DNA of 64,000 nt from Bicyclus anynana (GCF_947172395.1 NC_069097.1:5068142-5132141); one strand, 5' to 3'; shown: positions 1 through 10,360, counted from the first letter of the stretch. Translations and numbers: made by a program. Notes: generated by a model not told the origin, from the letters alone.

Positions 1-147
1 CTGCAACCATAAACATAATCTAGACACATAGATATGCTTCTTGGCGGTAGAAATAAACATACTCCATGTTATTTCTCACTGTTACAAATCTGTATTTATC
101 AACACAGTTTCCAAAAACAATCTGCAAAGTCAATTTATATATATATA
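1..147. other. AT-rich stretch, nothing recognised
   Basis: Low-complexity AT-rich sequence ending in a short AT run. No gene or repeat family is recognised before the Helitron-like element starts. Confidence 0.5.
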
Positions 148-337
148 TCTATACTAATATTATAAAGAGGAAAGATTTGATTGTTTGTTTGTTTGGATTG
201 AAACTACTGAACCGATTTGAAAAATTCTTTCACTGTTTGGAAGCTACACTATCCCCGGGTGCTAAAGGCTATATTCTATCCCCATATTCCTACGGGAGCG
301 GGAACCACGCGGGTGAAACCGAGTGGCGTCTGCAAGT
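148..337 (+). mobile_element. Helitron-like element, type 1
   Basis: Begins TCTATACTAATATTATAAA, continues with the GTTTGTTTGTTTG stretch, holds the conserved segment CCGATTTGAAAAATTCTTTC, and closes with ACGGGAGCGGGAACCACGCG and GTGAAACC before a degenerate terminus (GCAAGT instead of CTAGT). The same order recurs at 32123, 39592 and 62963, and reversed at 42151 and 19032. It carries no protein and resembles the short non-autonomous Helitrons known from Lepidoptera. The small open frame over it is not a gene. Confidence 0.8.
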
Positions 338-365
338 CATAAAAAAGAAGACGTACAATTAGGAA

Positions 366-542
366 TCTATACTAAAGCAATACTCAAGATGTACTAAAAT
401 GTGTTAATCAAATTTATTTTCGTTAATTTAAGAACAAGTTAATAACAATCATTATTCGGTGTGAAATGACTTGCGTTTTCTACCCTCATTTTTAATTTGT
501 TTGTTAGTAAACAGTACTCCTCGAGAATGGCTTTAGTATAGA
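366..542. mobile_element. MITE, type T (short copy)
   Basis: TCTATACTAAAGC at 366-378 is the exact inverse complement of GCTTTAGTATAGA at 530-542. The right inner part (about 463-545) also matches 61565-61640 in direct orientation. Non-coding, about 177 bp. The superfamily is not clear. Confidence 0.65.
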
Positions 543-780
543 TGATATATTTGTAAGGTAGTTAATCTTGTTCTTTCACTCAGTTGTGCTTGCACTTAAA
601 CTGCAAGTGTCTCCATAATAATAGAAGCATGAAAAAAGCCAAGCAACAAACAAAGATTACTGTTTATTTATTGAAGAATTAAAACCAAAGCCCAGGAACA
701 AACATATTTATCGTATAATCCGATAAAGATAGAACAGAAAAGTTAGCATTCCTCCGAGATAAACCCTACGTATATTTTAG
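543..780. other. AT-rich stretch, nothing recognised
   Basis: No repeat family, gene or strong motif recognised. Confidence 0.5.
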
Positions 781-1145
781 CTGCGACGGCCGTGTCGATG
801 ACACCGCATTGTGAAATATCGACCACTGTGCGAGGTGCAAACAACTCACTAGGCACGCCTACAGGCTACTATCTCGACGAAAAAAGAGAACCTCGGTAGT
901 ACACACTGCGAAGCAATATAGCACAATTTTTATCTTGCAGATTTATACCCGTACCTGGCACTCCACACATCGGCGATGCAGCTTGCAGCGGCTGTGTGCG
1001 GAGGCTGCATGTGTAGAGATGCGAGCGCGAAAGTTTTGCATATGTGTAATGTTTCGAGATATACAGGTGACAGAGGCGATACGCGGTAGGCGGGGCCGAG
1101 GGAGGGGTGAGACCTATCGGAAAGAGATGGCGGACTCGCTATGAT
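781..1145 (+). promoter_or_regulatory. GC-rich island with a possible exon
   Basis: GC and CpG content rise sharply against the AT-rich surroundings. A pyrimidine tract followed by CAG ends at 940 and would make a good 3' splice site. ATACAG followed by GTGACA gives a possible 5' splice site at 1067. The interval 941-1066 is 126 nt and stays open in one frame (42 codons, phase 0 at both edges), with five cysteines but no recognised domain. It could be a coding exon of a host gene, a non-coding exon, or a CpG-rich regulatory island. No family was recognised, so confidence in an exon is low. Confidence 0.25.
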
Positions 1146-1995
1146 AATGATGTTATAGCTTTCTTGATGTTCCTTCGCTTTAGTTTTATTATATTCCGAT
1201 CTACTTATAAGGAGATATAAATGTTAAGTGTGAGCGCTTATAAAATACGTTTATCGTGTCGTTATGGCCCCGGGCGAGGTGAGTGGAGTTATAGTTTTGC
1301 GATTTATAGAGATCTATCCCTGCTCATCAGGGGGAGCCTGATAAGATACACAATTGACACCTGTGATACACGGCCGGGGCAAATGAAATTGTTGCGCGAA
1401 TAGTTGTGGCTGGAATACAGCACTGATGGATTTTTTTTTATCATCAGTCATTAGGGCCAACGCATACCGGTGCACTGCTGAAAAAATGTTCAGGAGGAAA
1501 TCATTATTGCACAGTAAGGAGTAAAGACAAGCAAGCAAAGCAAGTGTACTACTGAAGCGTATTCATATTCGTATACTATATTCTACCATACTGTAAAGCA
1601 TGATGCATTAATCAATGGTATAATACAGTACAATAAGACACAACTTCTAATCTCACCTACACATGGATTTTACATACTGTGAACACGCCATGGACTTGTC
1701 TTGCTTCATCCAGGCCATCGATTTTAATGACACGCTCAGACGATTTCAAAAACAACATTTGTTTTTTTTTGCATATTCCTCCCAGTTATTTCGTAGACCT
1801 AGCTATACAGCCAAGACAGAGCTTACTAGCCTAGAAGCGACCAGATTACCCACTTAAATAAGTGCAATATATAATATTACAAACCTAAAACGTTGTGATG
1901 AAGCGTCAATAACTATGACTGGTGAAGCCAAATGACGTTCATCTAAGGATTGGCAAAGAGTCTACTATTGAATTTTTCCTACAATATCTGAAGAA
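1146..1995. other. Low-copy stretch, no gene seen
   Basis: About 850 bp of mixed AT-rich sequence. The part from 1205 to 1420 is more GC-rich (it holds GGCCCCGGGCGAGGTGAGTG), with no lasting frame and no repeat match inside the window. Short open frames here are taken as chance. Confidence 0.4.
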
Positions 1996-2495
1996 GAAGG
2001 CAATCCTCTAGTGTGCGTTGGCCTTTAAAGTAACCCAGCCATTAAAACATTAATTTTATTATTATCAGTCTATTTGCATGGCCCACTTGGAGTCAGGACT
2101 ACCTTTTTAGATCCTCCTTTTAACACAACGAATGATGGAAGTGGTGTTAAAATTACACTAATGGAACAACATTCATCATTGTCTGCCTTTTAAAGGCCCA
2201 CTAAAAAGCAAGGCCTCTCAAGATGTGGTGGTTCAAACCTCTTCTCTTTTTGAGAAGAGGTTTGAACCACCACACTGCTTTAATGCGGGATGGCGAGGTT
2301 ATACAATGAATATGTTTAACTCTCTGTTAACAATTATGTCATAATTGTCGTCTAACTCAGGCCTGATACTAAAACTATCTCAGAAAAGCTCAATATTTCA
2401 TTGCCTGATCTAGGCTAGAACCCAGGACAACATGATTCGAAGCCACATAGTGTACCCTTACTATAACAGTACCGTAATATATAAAACCTTTGAAG
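1996..2495 (-). mobile_element. Degenerate SINE C-like element with a hairpin
   Basis: Read on the minus strand, the right part has a decayed tRNA-like head, with a B-box-like GGGTTCTAGCC at about 2409-2421 preceded by GGCTTCGAATCATGTTG, as in the SINE C heads at 16770 and 57240. Further in lies the long hairpin at 2225-2273. The left limit is uncertain. Confidence 0.4.
2225..2273. repeat. 22 bp perfect inverted repeat, 5 nt loop
   Basis: Arms 2225-2246 and 2252-2273 are exact inverse complements; the arm begins GTGGTGGTTCAAACC and the loop is TTTTT. RNA from here would fold into a short stable hairpin. Confidence 0.9.
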
Positions 2496-2505
2496 GGACA
2501 TACTG

Positions 2506-2656
2506 GACCCGATCAGCAATGGAAAGGACACAATGGAAGAGGAAGGGGGAGGCCTTTGCCCAGCAGTGGGATGAAATTTAACTGTAATAAATTTAACTGT
2601 AATAAATATTATGTAATTTAGATTGAAAGGCTTAAATAAATAAATAAATAAATATA
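2506..2656 (+). pseudogene. 3' end of an RTE-like LINE with AAAT tail
   Basis: The frame starting near 2508 reads a short C-terminus containing GEAFAQQWDEI followed by a stop, a common ending in lepidopteran RTE-like reverse transcriptases. It is followed by a short 3' region and a (TAAA)n run at 2633-2652. Only the last 20 or so residues survive; catalytic domains are absent. Confidence 0.6.
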
Positions 2657-2931
2657 TAAAACACACACATATTTTATTTAGTTGCGGGGGATGCGGGGTT
2701 CAATGGCATGGAATATTAGGCAGCGACTGTACCTTACTAGTCGTTCGTCACTAAAGTCCTCATAATTATTATATACCTACATACTAAAACCACCGACATA
2801 CATACGAATCGAAAACAGAACCTTATTTTTAAAGACGGTTAAAAATAAAACTAAACCAAGGTACATGAGAAGAGTTTAATTAAACCAACCACCTCATCAC
2901 CTCAAGCTATCACCCAGTGAGATGTAAAGCC
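2657..2931. other. AT-rich stretch, nothing recognised
   Basis: No gene or repeat family recognised. Confidence 0.45.
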
Positions 2932-3571
2932 AATTTTAATTATGAAAAGCCAACGGGCTCGGTACAGTCAGCCATGCCGCAAGTGAGACGAGCCACAAGT
3001 AACCGCAGGCTAAATGAATCGCGATACCGCGTCATAAGTGTACAGTCGGGACGGAAATTCCCTGTATTCTGTAATGCTTTTTTTGCTATAAAATACCAAT
3101 TAGGTAATCAATATGATGAAAATCTAGAACACATAAGTGGCTAATTAGTAAGTTTACGTTAACCTAAAATTGTAATAAATATTAATTATGAAAAGAAAAC
3201 TGGCTCGGTACAGTTAGCCGCGCCACAAGTGAGACGAGCCACAAGTAACCGCAGACTAAACTCGTTAAATATCGCGTCATAAATGTACATACGGAACAAA
3301 AATGCACTGTTTTCTGTTATGTTTTTTTTTTGCTACAAAATATCAATTAAGTAGATAATTACTCAATGTGATTAAAGTTTGGCCTACTTATGTGGCCAAT
3401 TAGTTACATTAAGCTTAACCTAAACTTAAAATAAATATTAATTATGAAAGCCAACGGGCTTGGTACAGTCAGCCGCGTCGCAAGTGACACGAGCCACAAG
3501 TAACCGCAGGCTAAATTAATTGCAATACAGCGTCGTAAGTGTACATGTGGAACGGAAATTCTTCGTATTCA
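2932..3571. repeat. Tandem repeat, 2.5 units of about 250 bp
   Basis: AATTATGAAA begins at 2938, 3184 and 3440, giving periods of 246 and 256 bp. Each unit carries GGTACAGT(C/T)AGCC, GA(G/C)ACGAGCCACAAGTAACC and GCGTC(A/G)TAA in order; the third stops after about 135 bp. The units differ by substitutions and small indels, so this is not a fresh duplication. The open frame in unit 1 is closed in the others and is not a gene. Confidence 0.85.
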
Positions 3572-3906
3572 TGCAAAAAATAAAGCTTCGACGTTGATAT
3601 TTTTTAACTGATTTCAAAAAAACAGGTGGTTCCATATTAAGATGCAAAACATATTAGCTATCTAGTTTTTTAAACAACTGATCCATTGAGATTTCCTTTC
3701 TAATTGTTTTAAAACTTCCCCTGAAATATAGATATAAACAAACTAAAACTATACTAAACCCATTTTCGTTCAGGTGTATTAGCATAGCGGACTACTTAAC
3801 TACTACTAGTAAACGGTGGTTCTTCCTCCAACAAGATTAGTTAAAAGGATCTTAATGTTTCTTAAAGAAAATTATATGAAGGCAAATAATTTAGTGACAC
3901 TATTGA
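3572..3906. other. AT-rich stretch, nothing recognised
   Basis: No feature recognised between the tandem repeat and the SINE. Confidence 0.45.
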
Positions 3907-4158
3907 CGGTCGCGTGGCGCAGTGGATAGAGACCCAACTTCCTGCATCCACAGCAGTGGGTTCGATTCCCACAGCTGGAAAATATTTTTGTGTGATGAAT
4001 AAGGGTGTTTTCCATTCGTTATTATTTTTATGTGTAGTATATAAATTTATATGACAAATCAGCTATTTTAGTACTCATAACACAAGCTTTGGGAAATACT
4101 TTGGGGGTAGATAGTGATGTGTATATTAAAAATAAATAAGTATACTTATATTTATTTA
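3907..4158 (+). mobile_element. SINE E (tRNA-derived)
   Basis: The head has an A-box-like TGGCGCAGTGGATAGAGACC and B box GGTTCGATTCCC, followed by ACAGCTGGAAAA, a TTGTGTGATGAATA body, TAACACAAGCTTTGG and a TATTTATTTAG tail. This order matches a widespread lepidopteran SINE. A head-only copy lies at 48761. Confidence 0.8.
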
Positions 4159-4845
4159 GTTAATAAAGTGATAAGATAAATCCACAGCCGACTGTACCTT
4201 ATATTATAATATTACTCTTTGTGTTGCGAACTCATTAACGAGCGTGTCCGCGTTGACGCGAAACGTTTCGTTTATTTTATTGTATCTCGAGAGTGGTGTT
4301 GAATTGAGAATAACATCCGAATTTCGAAACCTAAAGGTTCTTATACCTTTTATGTGAATGACCTTAAATGTCAACGATATTAACAAAAACAAATGATTAT
4401 CCCAAGGAAGTATATCTTTTTCGTCTACAGTTAGTACAAACAGGTATTTTTTTAACCCGCCAACCTGCGAGATGAGTTTAAGCTCTAGATCCCTTATCCT
4501 TAAAGAAACTCAAAGGAACAAATATCCTTAAAAAACAAAATGTAGTAGGAAAAATAGATAGCAATAGATACTCACACTTTGTATCTTTGAAACCCACCAT
4601 TCTGTCTCAATATAGGTTAGCGGGCTTATGATGATAAGCAATGCCATATCGCGTAAAAGCCAAGACGCGTTCTGGGCATTCCTTGATTTGACTATATCAC
4701 AAGTTGTAACTTCGGTGTTGGTTCGGGTACCACACGCATTAAAACATCAGTTTTATTAAAACGTTTCCAGCCTAGGCCTAGTAGGATTCATAACAGAAAG
4801 TAGTGTGTGGTAGTGTGCGTCATAATCAAATAATATTCCATACGC
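4159..4845. other. Low-copy stretch, no gene seen
   Basis: Mostly AT-rich sequence with no family recognised. Confidence 0.4.
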
Positions 4846-5050
4846 ATCATGGCGTTTTTTCATTGCCACAACGCGTCGAGATCGTATAGCATGTCAGCCA
4901 CAGAAATTTTGTCTTTCTGTGATTGCCACAACGCGTCGTGCGCGTTTCCATAAGAGCCATAATACGAATTTCGCCACGTGGACGCTTTTTTAACGTCCGT
5001 GTAAAAAATCTCTCGTGCGAATGAGGGCTTAGCGTTTGTAGAAAGAGAAT
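4846..5050. repeat. Region with a duplicated ATTGCCACAACGCGTCG motif
   Basis: The 17-mer ATTGCCACAACGCGTCG occurs at 4862-4878 and again at 4922-4938, in a CpG-rich stretch continuing to about 5030. It may be a decayed repeat or a small regulatory island. No gene is visible. Confidence 0.4.
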
Positions 5051-5116
5051 CGACCTACCACATGGCTACAGGCACCCTCAAATCCACAATCTCATTAACT
5101 CATAGCTAATATGAAT

Positions 5117-5485
5117 ATTTTTTTTTAAATGCAAATAGGCTCGCGTTTGACCATGATCTAACCTGATGGTAAGTGTAGATACAGTCTAAGATGGGACTCG
5201 CTTGCCTAGAAGGTGCCTATTCACTCTTGTTTTGAAGATACCCAAGTTATAAGATTCAGGAAACACAGACTTGGGAAGTGTATTGCAAACTTTTGTCGTG
5301 CGTATGAGAAAAGAAGACGCAAAGCGTTTTTTACGGGTCCTAGGGACATCTACAACATAGAGATGAAAACCCACCAGATGGCTTGCGGTGCGATGGTAAA
5401 AAGACGAAGGTGGTATGACGTCGAATAGCTCCTGAGCATACTCTCCGAAATATATCCTATAAAACACTGATGAACTGGCAACTTT
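5117..5485 (-). pseudogene. 3' end of a CR1/Jockey-like LINE, ORF2 C-terminus
   Basis: On the minus strand an open frame of about 95 codons carries the C-terminal block typical of these ORF2 proteins: FYRIYFGEYAQEL near its start, then F.SSFL.RT, NTLP.SVFP..YN.G.FK and VNRHLLG. The family protein would run many hundreds of residues, so endonuclease and reverse transcriptase domains are missing through 5' truncation; the apparent GTG start is not a true start. After the stop comes a short 3' region ending in an A-run (T-run at 5118-5126 on the plus strand). Bases 5148-5195 match the SINE A tail at 40 of 48 positions. A MITE begins 17 bp beyond the upstream edge. Confidence 0.8.
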
Positions 5486-5501
5486 TTTTTATTAAACATG
5501 T

Positions 5502-5824
5502 TATAGCCTCAGACCAATTATTGTATAGGACCTGCCTCGCTAGATGTTACTTTTCTGTCAAAGTATATGATCAACGATCTAATGCGATTATAAAAACTGT
5601 CTCTATATAATCGGTGTTAAATAGTTGTAATCGTGTTCATCGGTTAAAGAGCTCCGTAAAATACCTTTTTGTGTAATATAATTGTGTAAAAATCGGACAA
5701 ATACTTCTAGTTTAGTACAAGATATATAGCAAATCTAAGCTCGTTTTCCTCAGAAAATGACAGACAATTTTGTTCGTGACTATGAGTGCTATACAGGTCC
5801 TTCTATAATTGGTCTGATGCTATA
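5502..5824. mobile_element. MITE with about 31-33 bp inverted ends
   Basis: The left end TATAGCCTCAGACCAATTAT continues to GGACCTG at 5534. The right end, from CAGGTCC at 5794 to TATA at 5824, is its inverse complement apart from a few changes and a small indel. The interior is non-coding and AT-rich. Size about 323 bp. Confidence 0.85.
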
Positions 5825-6020
5825 GCTTTATTTACCTGCACAGTTTAATGGCAACACTTGTTTTGTTTCAGTATCGTAATTGACATGTATAAAGCCAACT
5901 CTACGACTAGGCCACCTGGGATGACCATCAATTTCCAGTTTTACTGTCACTCTTAAAACAAGCTTAAAACTTACTTTGTGTTACATTTAAGCGGCGTCGC
6001 GCCATACGTTCAGTAGGTAA
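5825..6020. other. Short low-copy stretch, nothing recognised
   Basis: No feature recognised. Confidence 0.4.
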
Positions 6021-6302
6021 AGTTATTAACTAGCGAGCATCCGCGACTTCGTTCGTGTCCCTTGATAAAAGTTAAAGTTATAGACGCACCAAGTTTTTAT
6101 TGAGACTTTTTTTAACAATAAAAGAAAAAAATTCCGACATACATGATTTTTACCAAATGTTAACCATTTTAGTTATTAACTAGCGGGCATCTGTGACTTC
6201 GTTCGTGTCTTTTGATAAAAGTTAAACTTATAGACGCACCAAGTTTTTATTGAGACTTTTTTTAACAATAAAAGAAAAAAATTTCGACATACATGATTTT
6301 TT
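6021..6302 (-). repeat. 150 bp tandem duplication with Helitron type 2 end
   Basis: AGTTATTAACTAGCG starts at 6021 and again at 6171. The units share TTATAGACGCACCAAGTTTT and TTTAACAATAAAAG and stay about 95% alike by eye. Each opens with a degenerate form of the Helitron type 2 end (GCATC(C/T)G(C/T)GACTTCGTTCGTG), so a Helitron fragment and its flank were probably duplicated together. Confidence 0.8.
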
Positions 6303-6385
6303 ATTTTGTGATTTTGAGGTCGGTTGAATTTTTTTGTTTAAAAGATTTTATTATTCTTTGGCTGCAACATCACTTAACTTCGAGA

Positions 6386-6646
6386 TTTTTTTTCTTTTTT
6401 TTTATTCTTTACAGGTTAGCCCTTGAGGAGGATGAAATCCAAAACCTTTTTCAGTTTCTACACGACGTCGTACCGGAACGCTAAATCGCTTGGCTGTACG
6501 TCTTTGTCGGTAGGGTGGTTACCAGCCACGGCCAAAGCCTACCAGCCAGACCTGGACCAATTAAGAAAACCTCAATCGGTCCAGGTGGGGTTCGAACCCA
6601 GGACTTGTAAGTCCACTGCGTATACCACTGCGCCACGGAGGTCTTC
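6386..6646 (-). mobile_element. SINE A, internally deleted
   Basis: On the minus strand: head GACCTCCGTGGCGCAGTGGT, B-box region GGGTTCGAACCC, then the body through to TAACCTGTAAAGAATAAA. The segment shared with the LINE 3' end is missing, removed by an internal deletion. The T-run at 6386-6409 is the complement of its A-rich tail. Confidence 0.85.
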
Positions 6647-6974
6647 AAAAATATAGCAGAAAGCGTTTACTTATCACTGAGCTGATAATATTGCCACAGA
6701 CGTAACTCAGACAAATATAGTTTTCACATTGTTATTGCAATGTGTTTACTACGTTACACATTTCAAACAAAGAGTTCTCGGTAAATATGACTTTCTAAGA
6801 ACTTTAGAGGATTTGACGGACGTTTGTTTTACAGCTGGTTTAGTTTAATCACTTCTCTGCAATGCTATAACTTTTGCTTGATTGCGATTTCTGAAGCTGG
6901 TTCTTAGAACAAATGTAGTTATATATATATAATTACTCAGTATTCATTTTATAGTATTAAACAGTAGGTACTCA
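6647..6974. other. AT-rich stretch, nothing recognised
   Basis: No gene or repeat family recognised. Confidence 0.45.
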
Positions 6975-7095
6975 ACAACATCATCATTTTCTACAGATTT
7001 TTCCACAGGCTTTTGCAAGCATCCAACGGTTTGATGTCATCGTTCCACGTCGTTGGATGACGGCTAATACACTTACCTGTCCAGCACCTTGGGAT
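6975..7095 (-). pseudogene. Decayed RTE-like LINE fragment
   Basis: CATCCAACGG..TTGATGTCATCG and CAGCACCTTGGGA match, in the same order, the antisense 3' region of the RTE-like element at 51597-52048, with deletions. No open frame is left. Confidence 0.55.
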
Positions 7096-7290
7096 TATAT
7101 CTCATACCTATATCTCTGTAAATTTTATTAAAACTCATCATCATTAACCTATTTTGACAGCCACAGGACCAGCTTCTACGGCTTCTTTTTTTATACGAGA
7201 GGCGATATGCAACTTAGACTTATTAAGTTGCACCTTGGTCTTACAATGATAAATGTTTGAAAATCATTATCGGATGTTAATGATAATGAC
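7096..7290. other. Short low-copy stretch
   Basis: Nothing recognised with confidence. The part from 7137 may be an old SINE tail, but this is not secure. Confidence 0.3.
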
Positions 7291-7484
7291 CTGCTAGCAT
7301 ATTCACTAATTTGGTTTTCACAATAACCTATTTAAATATACATCAAATCAACTGAGAAATGTCATCTACGTACCGTATGATACCCATAAAGGGTTGTCAG
7401 CCGGCACCGGATGACATTTGTTACATAGACTCTCAATTTCGTATATGTCAACTAACATACGTCAAAGTTAGTGAATTAGCCTGC
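7291..7484. mobile_element. MITE, type P (copy 1)
   Basis: Matches 26621-26808 in reverse orientation over its full length. Ends CTGCTAGCATATTCACTAA and GTTAGTGAATTAGCCTGCAG form imperfect inverted repeats, and internal TGTCATCTACGT / GGATGACATT give a second pairing. Non-coding, about 190 bp. Confidence 0.85.
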
Positions 7485-9446
7485 AGGACAGACGAACTGT
7501 GCTATCAGAGTAACAGGGTGTAACACTACTTACTTCCCACCTCTTAGTTGATAATTTTCTAACAAAAGATCAATAAAAGCTTCTGAATGCGAAGCCCTGT
7601 AAATTAATCACTGGACCAACAAGGCAATTTTTAATCCACTTTAAAGGCAATACGGAAACTTCGATAATTTTCAATAAAAGCATTACCGAAAAAGTATGGT
7701 GAATACTTATTCACAGAGCAAAGAGCAAAACACTCTTTATTTCCATCATGAGACAATGTCAACGCAAAAATATTTTAAGCTGGCAGTCATCGTAAGTTCC
7801 GAACAATACCATAATGTTTCCAGCAACTGAACATTGTTATATTGTTTCTTGAACTTGTTTTTTTGGAGGGAAAAATACTTTAAACCGGCCACCCCAGTGG
7901 CCCGCGCATCTCAACATTTCGACACTAAAATTTTGATTTACGACTTTCGCCCGCCGATTGCGTACTAAAATGGCACTTACGTCACTTTCAATTTTAAAGG
8001 TGTAGACATTTAGACCCACGCGTAATAAAAACATATTTTACGTGGACGAATAAAATTAAATGGTGAATAAATTTTGAGGATGTCTAAATATTATTTTAAT
8101 TCGCACTAGGGAATAAAACATTTTTGACTTTAATTCATTTTGATTTTTTTTTAATTAATCAAACTGCGAATGGCAGTGGAGTCCAAGTATTTTAGTAGTT
8201 TTTTATGTTTAATCTCAAATACATTATAGCTATTGTGTTGGTTGCTCCAAAATGTATATAAGATATATAAAATCCTTGATAAAATCCATTAAATAAATTT
8301 TACTAACGCGAGCAGACAAACAGATAAAAATAAAAAATTGGGTTTGTTAATTATTTAAGTCCACTTTAATTGCCCCGTCTTAGTAGTAATAATATCTCAT
8401 TTAGATAACTATCGTTATTATGTTAAATTTGAATCTAAGCAATACATCATCAAATTATAATCAATAGCAAATTAAGCTAAATTTTTTTAATAATGATTAG
8501 GTATATTCTGTTTTTAAACATGACCAATAGGTTCCGTTACTACTAAGTAACTAAAATTCGTTATTGATTTAACCAAAGCATGGTGCTATTAATAATATCT
8601 ATTTTTTCACATTTTTACATATAACATACAAACCTAGCCCTTATTACATCTCGGTGTAACAAGCGGCCGTATTAACCTGAAGCTTCTTAACTCCCATAAT
8701 AAAACTCGCAATTGTCCGCTTGTCCGTGTTACGCGTAAAACATCCCATTCTTACATACACTGATATATTATTCATAAGCTAATATGACTTTTAGTTCAGT
8801 TTAGCGAGAATCCAATAATATTGTCGATGGTAGGTAGAGTCATAAACAAATATTTGTAGATCATAATATAATGGTCCCCATAAACAGAGATACGTGATTG
8901 TCTGCCCATAAATTTATTTTTAATATTTTATTATGGTATTTTTTATGTTATTTTCTTACTAAGCAGTTCACACTTAATCTATGGCATACAAAAACCAATA
9001 TAGCTTTCCGTGCTTTGATGTCTGTGAGCCAGCTAAATTAAAGTTCATAGCTCACTTAAGCTACCCGGCATACGACCTACATCGCCTCGTGATATGTTGT
9101 AAGCGAGGCAATGACGCTACGGAGTTCTACGAAGGATCTTGAGTGAACGCTAGATCAACTCCGTACAAACGTAGATACGAGTATTTTGGTAAGCTCATAG
9201 AAGTTCATTCCATCCATCCATGAAGCACCATTTAAATTAACTTATTATGAAAGAGGATAAGGTGAACTTCATCCATAACAAAGCCATATAAGGACTTGGG
9301 CGCCCTTAGTTAAATCCACGTTAATTTTAAACTTGCATTTACCGTGGTCATTGCCTAATACTTAGTGGTCCTCTCGTTTTCTTACAACTTTGTCAATAAA
9401 CAAAAATAAAAAGAACTGCCTCATTATTCAATGGTTAGCCTATATA
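7485..9446. other. Two kilobases of low-copy AT-rich DNA
   Basis: No gene or repeat family is recognised. Two patches are less AT-rich: 8640-8760 (GTAACAAGCGGCCG) and 9040-9180 (ACATCGCCTCGTGATATG). They could be conserved non-coding blocks, but nothing inside the window tests this. Confidence 0.4.
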
Positions 9447-9642
9447 GCTTCGTGTGGATCAAGATTTTCAGGCCTGGGCAAAAGTAGCCTATGTTAATCT
9501 AGAGTAAAATCTATTTCCATTCTAAATTTCAGCCAAATCGCTTCAGTAGTCGCAGTGTAAAGGTGGAACAAACATACAATCACATACTTACACTCTTTCA
9601 CACTTACACACACACAAACTTTCGCCTTTATAATATTAGTGT
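9447..9642 (-). mobile_element. Helitron-like element, type 2
   Basis: Plus-strand order: degenerate GCTTCGTGTGG end, CAAAAGTAGCCTATGTTAAT, AGAGTAAAATCTATTTCCAT, CAAATCGCTTCAGTAGTCGC, then ACAAACTTTCGCCTTTATAA and TATTAGTGT. The same order recurs at 16842, and reversed at 40001. Non-coding. Confidence 0.75.
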
Positions 9643-9738
9643 GACTATTGTTGTACTTTAGTGTGATCAGTCAAAATTTACATTTCGTCTATGAATAAAA
9701 ATATTATTGATTTTAAACTTATTTCGTGATTGTTCATT

Positions 9739-9876
9739 ATGAATATTATTTAAACGGGTACCATACATACGGGTAATATACCAATATAAAACGACGAGAT
9801 TTTTAATGTCGATATTTCGACCCAGTTGCATGGATCGTGGTCACGACGGGACTGAAGTTGCGTAAATAATATTCAT
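9739..9876. mobile_element. Small element with 14 bp inverted ends
   Basis: ATGAATATTATTTA (9739-9752) and TAAATAATATTCAT (9863-9876) are exact inverse complements enclosing ACGACGAGATTTTTAATGTC and GTGGTCACGACGGGAC. The enclosed part resembles a repeat seen in other Lepidoptera, by memory rather than by any search. Confidence 0.5.
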
Positions 9877-10108
9877 AAAAATATTATTATTAATTTAGCC
9901 ATCTCTCTATACAAAAGAGATAAGCTTCATCCAAAACAATGCCCTGAGCGAGCCCTCCGGATGAGTCCACGTCAGCCGTGATGCTTGTATCTCATTGTCT
10001 ACTTCGAGTGGTCAGTAAAGAAGTGCCCGTTTCATTATAATACTAAAGGGCTGACAGACGATACGCACTTCCGTCGACCGACATATGGGCAGTCTTTGTA
10101 CAGTCATC

Positions 10109-10191
10109 CTCGATTTATATTTGTTAATTACAATTTCTTAATCTTAAATATTTATAAAATAGTTATTCTATTATTAAAAATATAAATCGAG
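10109..10191. repeat. Inverted repeat, 14 bp arms
   Basis: CTCGATTTATATTT (10109-10122) pairs exactly with AAATATAAATCGAG (10178-10191) around a 55 bp AT-rich spacer. Confidence 0.7.
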
Positions 10192-10210
10192 AATGAAAGA
10201 GTCTATGAAT

Positions 10211-10360
10211 GAGTTTCTTGTGGGCTTTTCTTCTACCTTTAATTTTCAGTTTTTGATTAATTATTATCACCATAATCAAATAATATTAATACCGGACGTT
10301 TCAAAAGTGCTTGTAAACTAAGTCTAATTAAAATAAATGAACTTTGACTTTGATTTTAAT
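10211..10360 (+). mobile_element. LINE 3' untranslated tail
   Basis: TTCTTGTGGGCTTTTCTTC, TTTCAAAAGTGCTTGTAAAC and AAATAAATGAACTTTGACTT form the 3' region common to a lepidopteran LINE family. The same blocks appear reversed at 47671-47836 and 17975-18110. No coding sequence remains. Confidence 0.6.

Noticed and set aside
3907..3980. Possible tRNA gene
   Set aside because: tRNA-like head continues directly into a SINE body and AT-rich tail.
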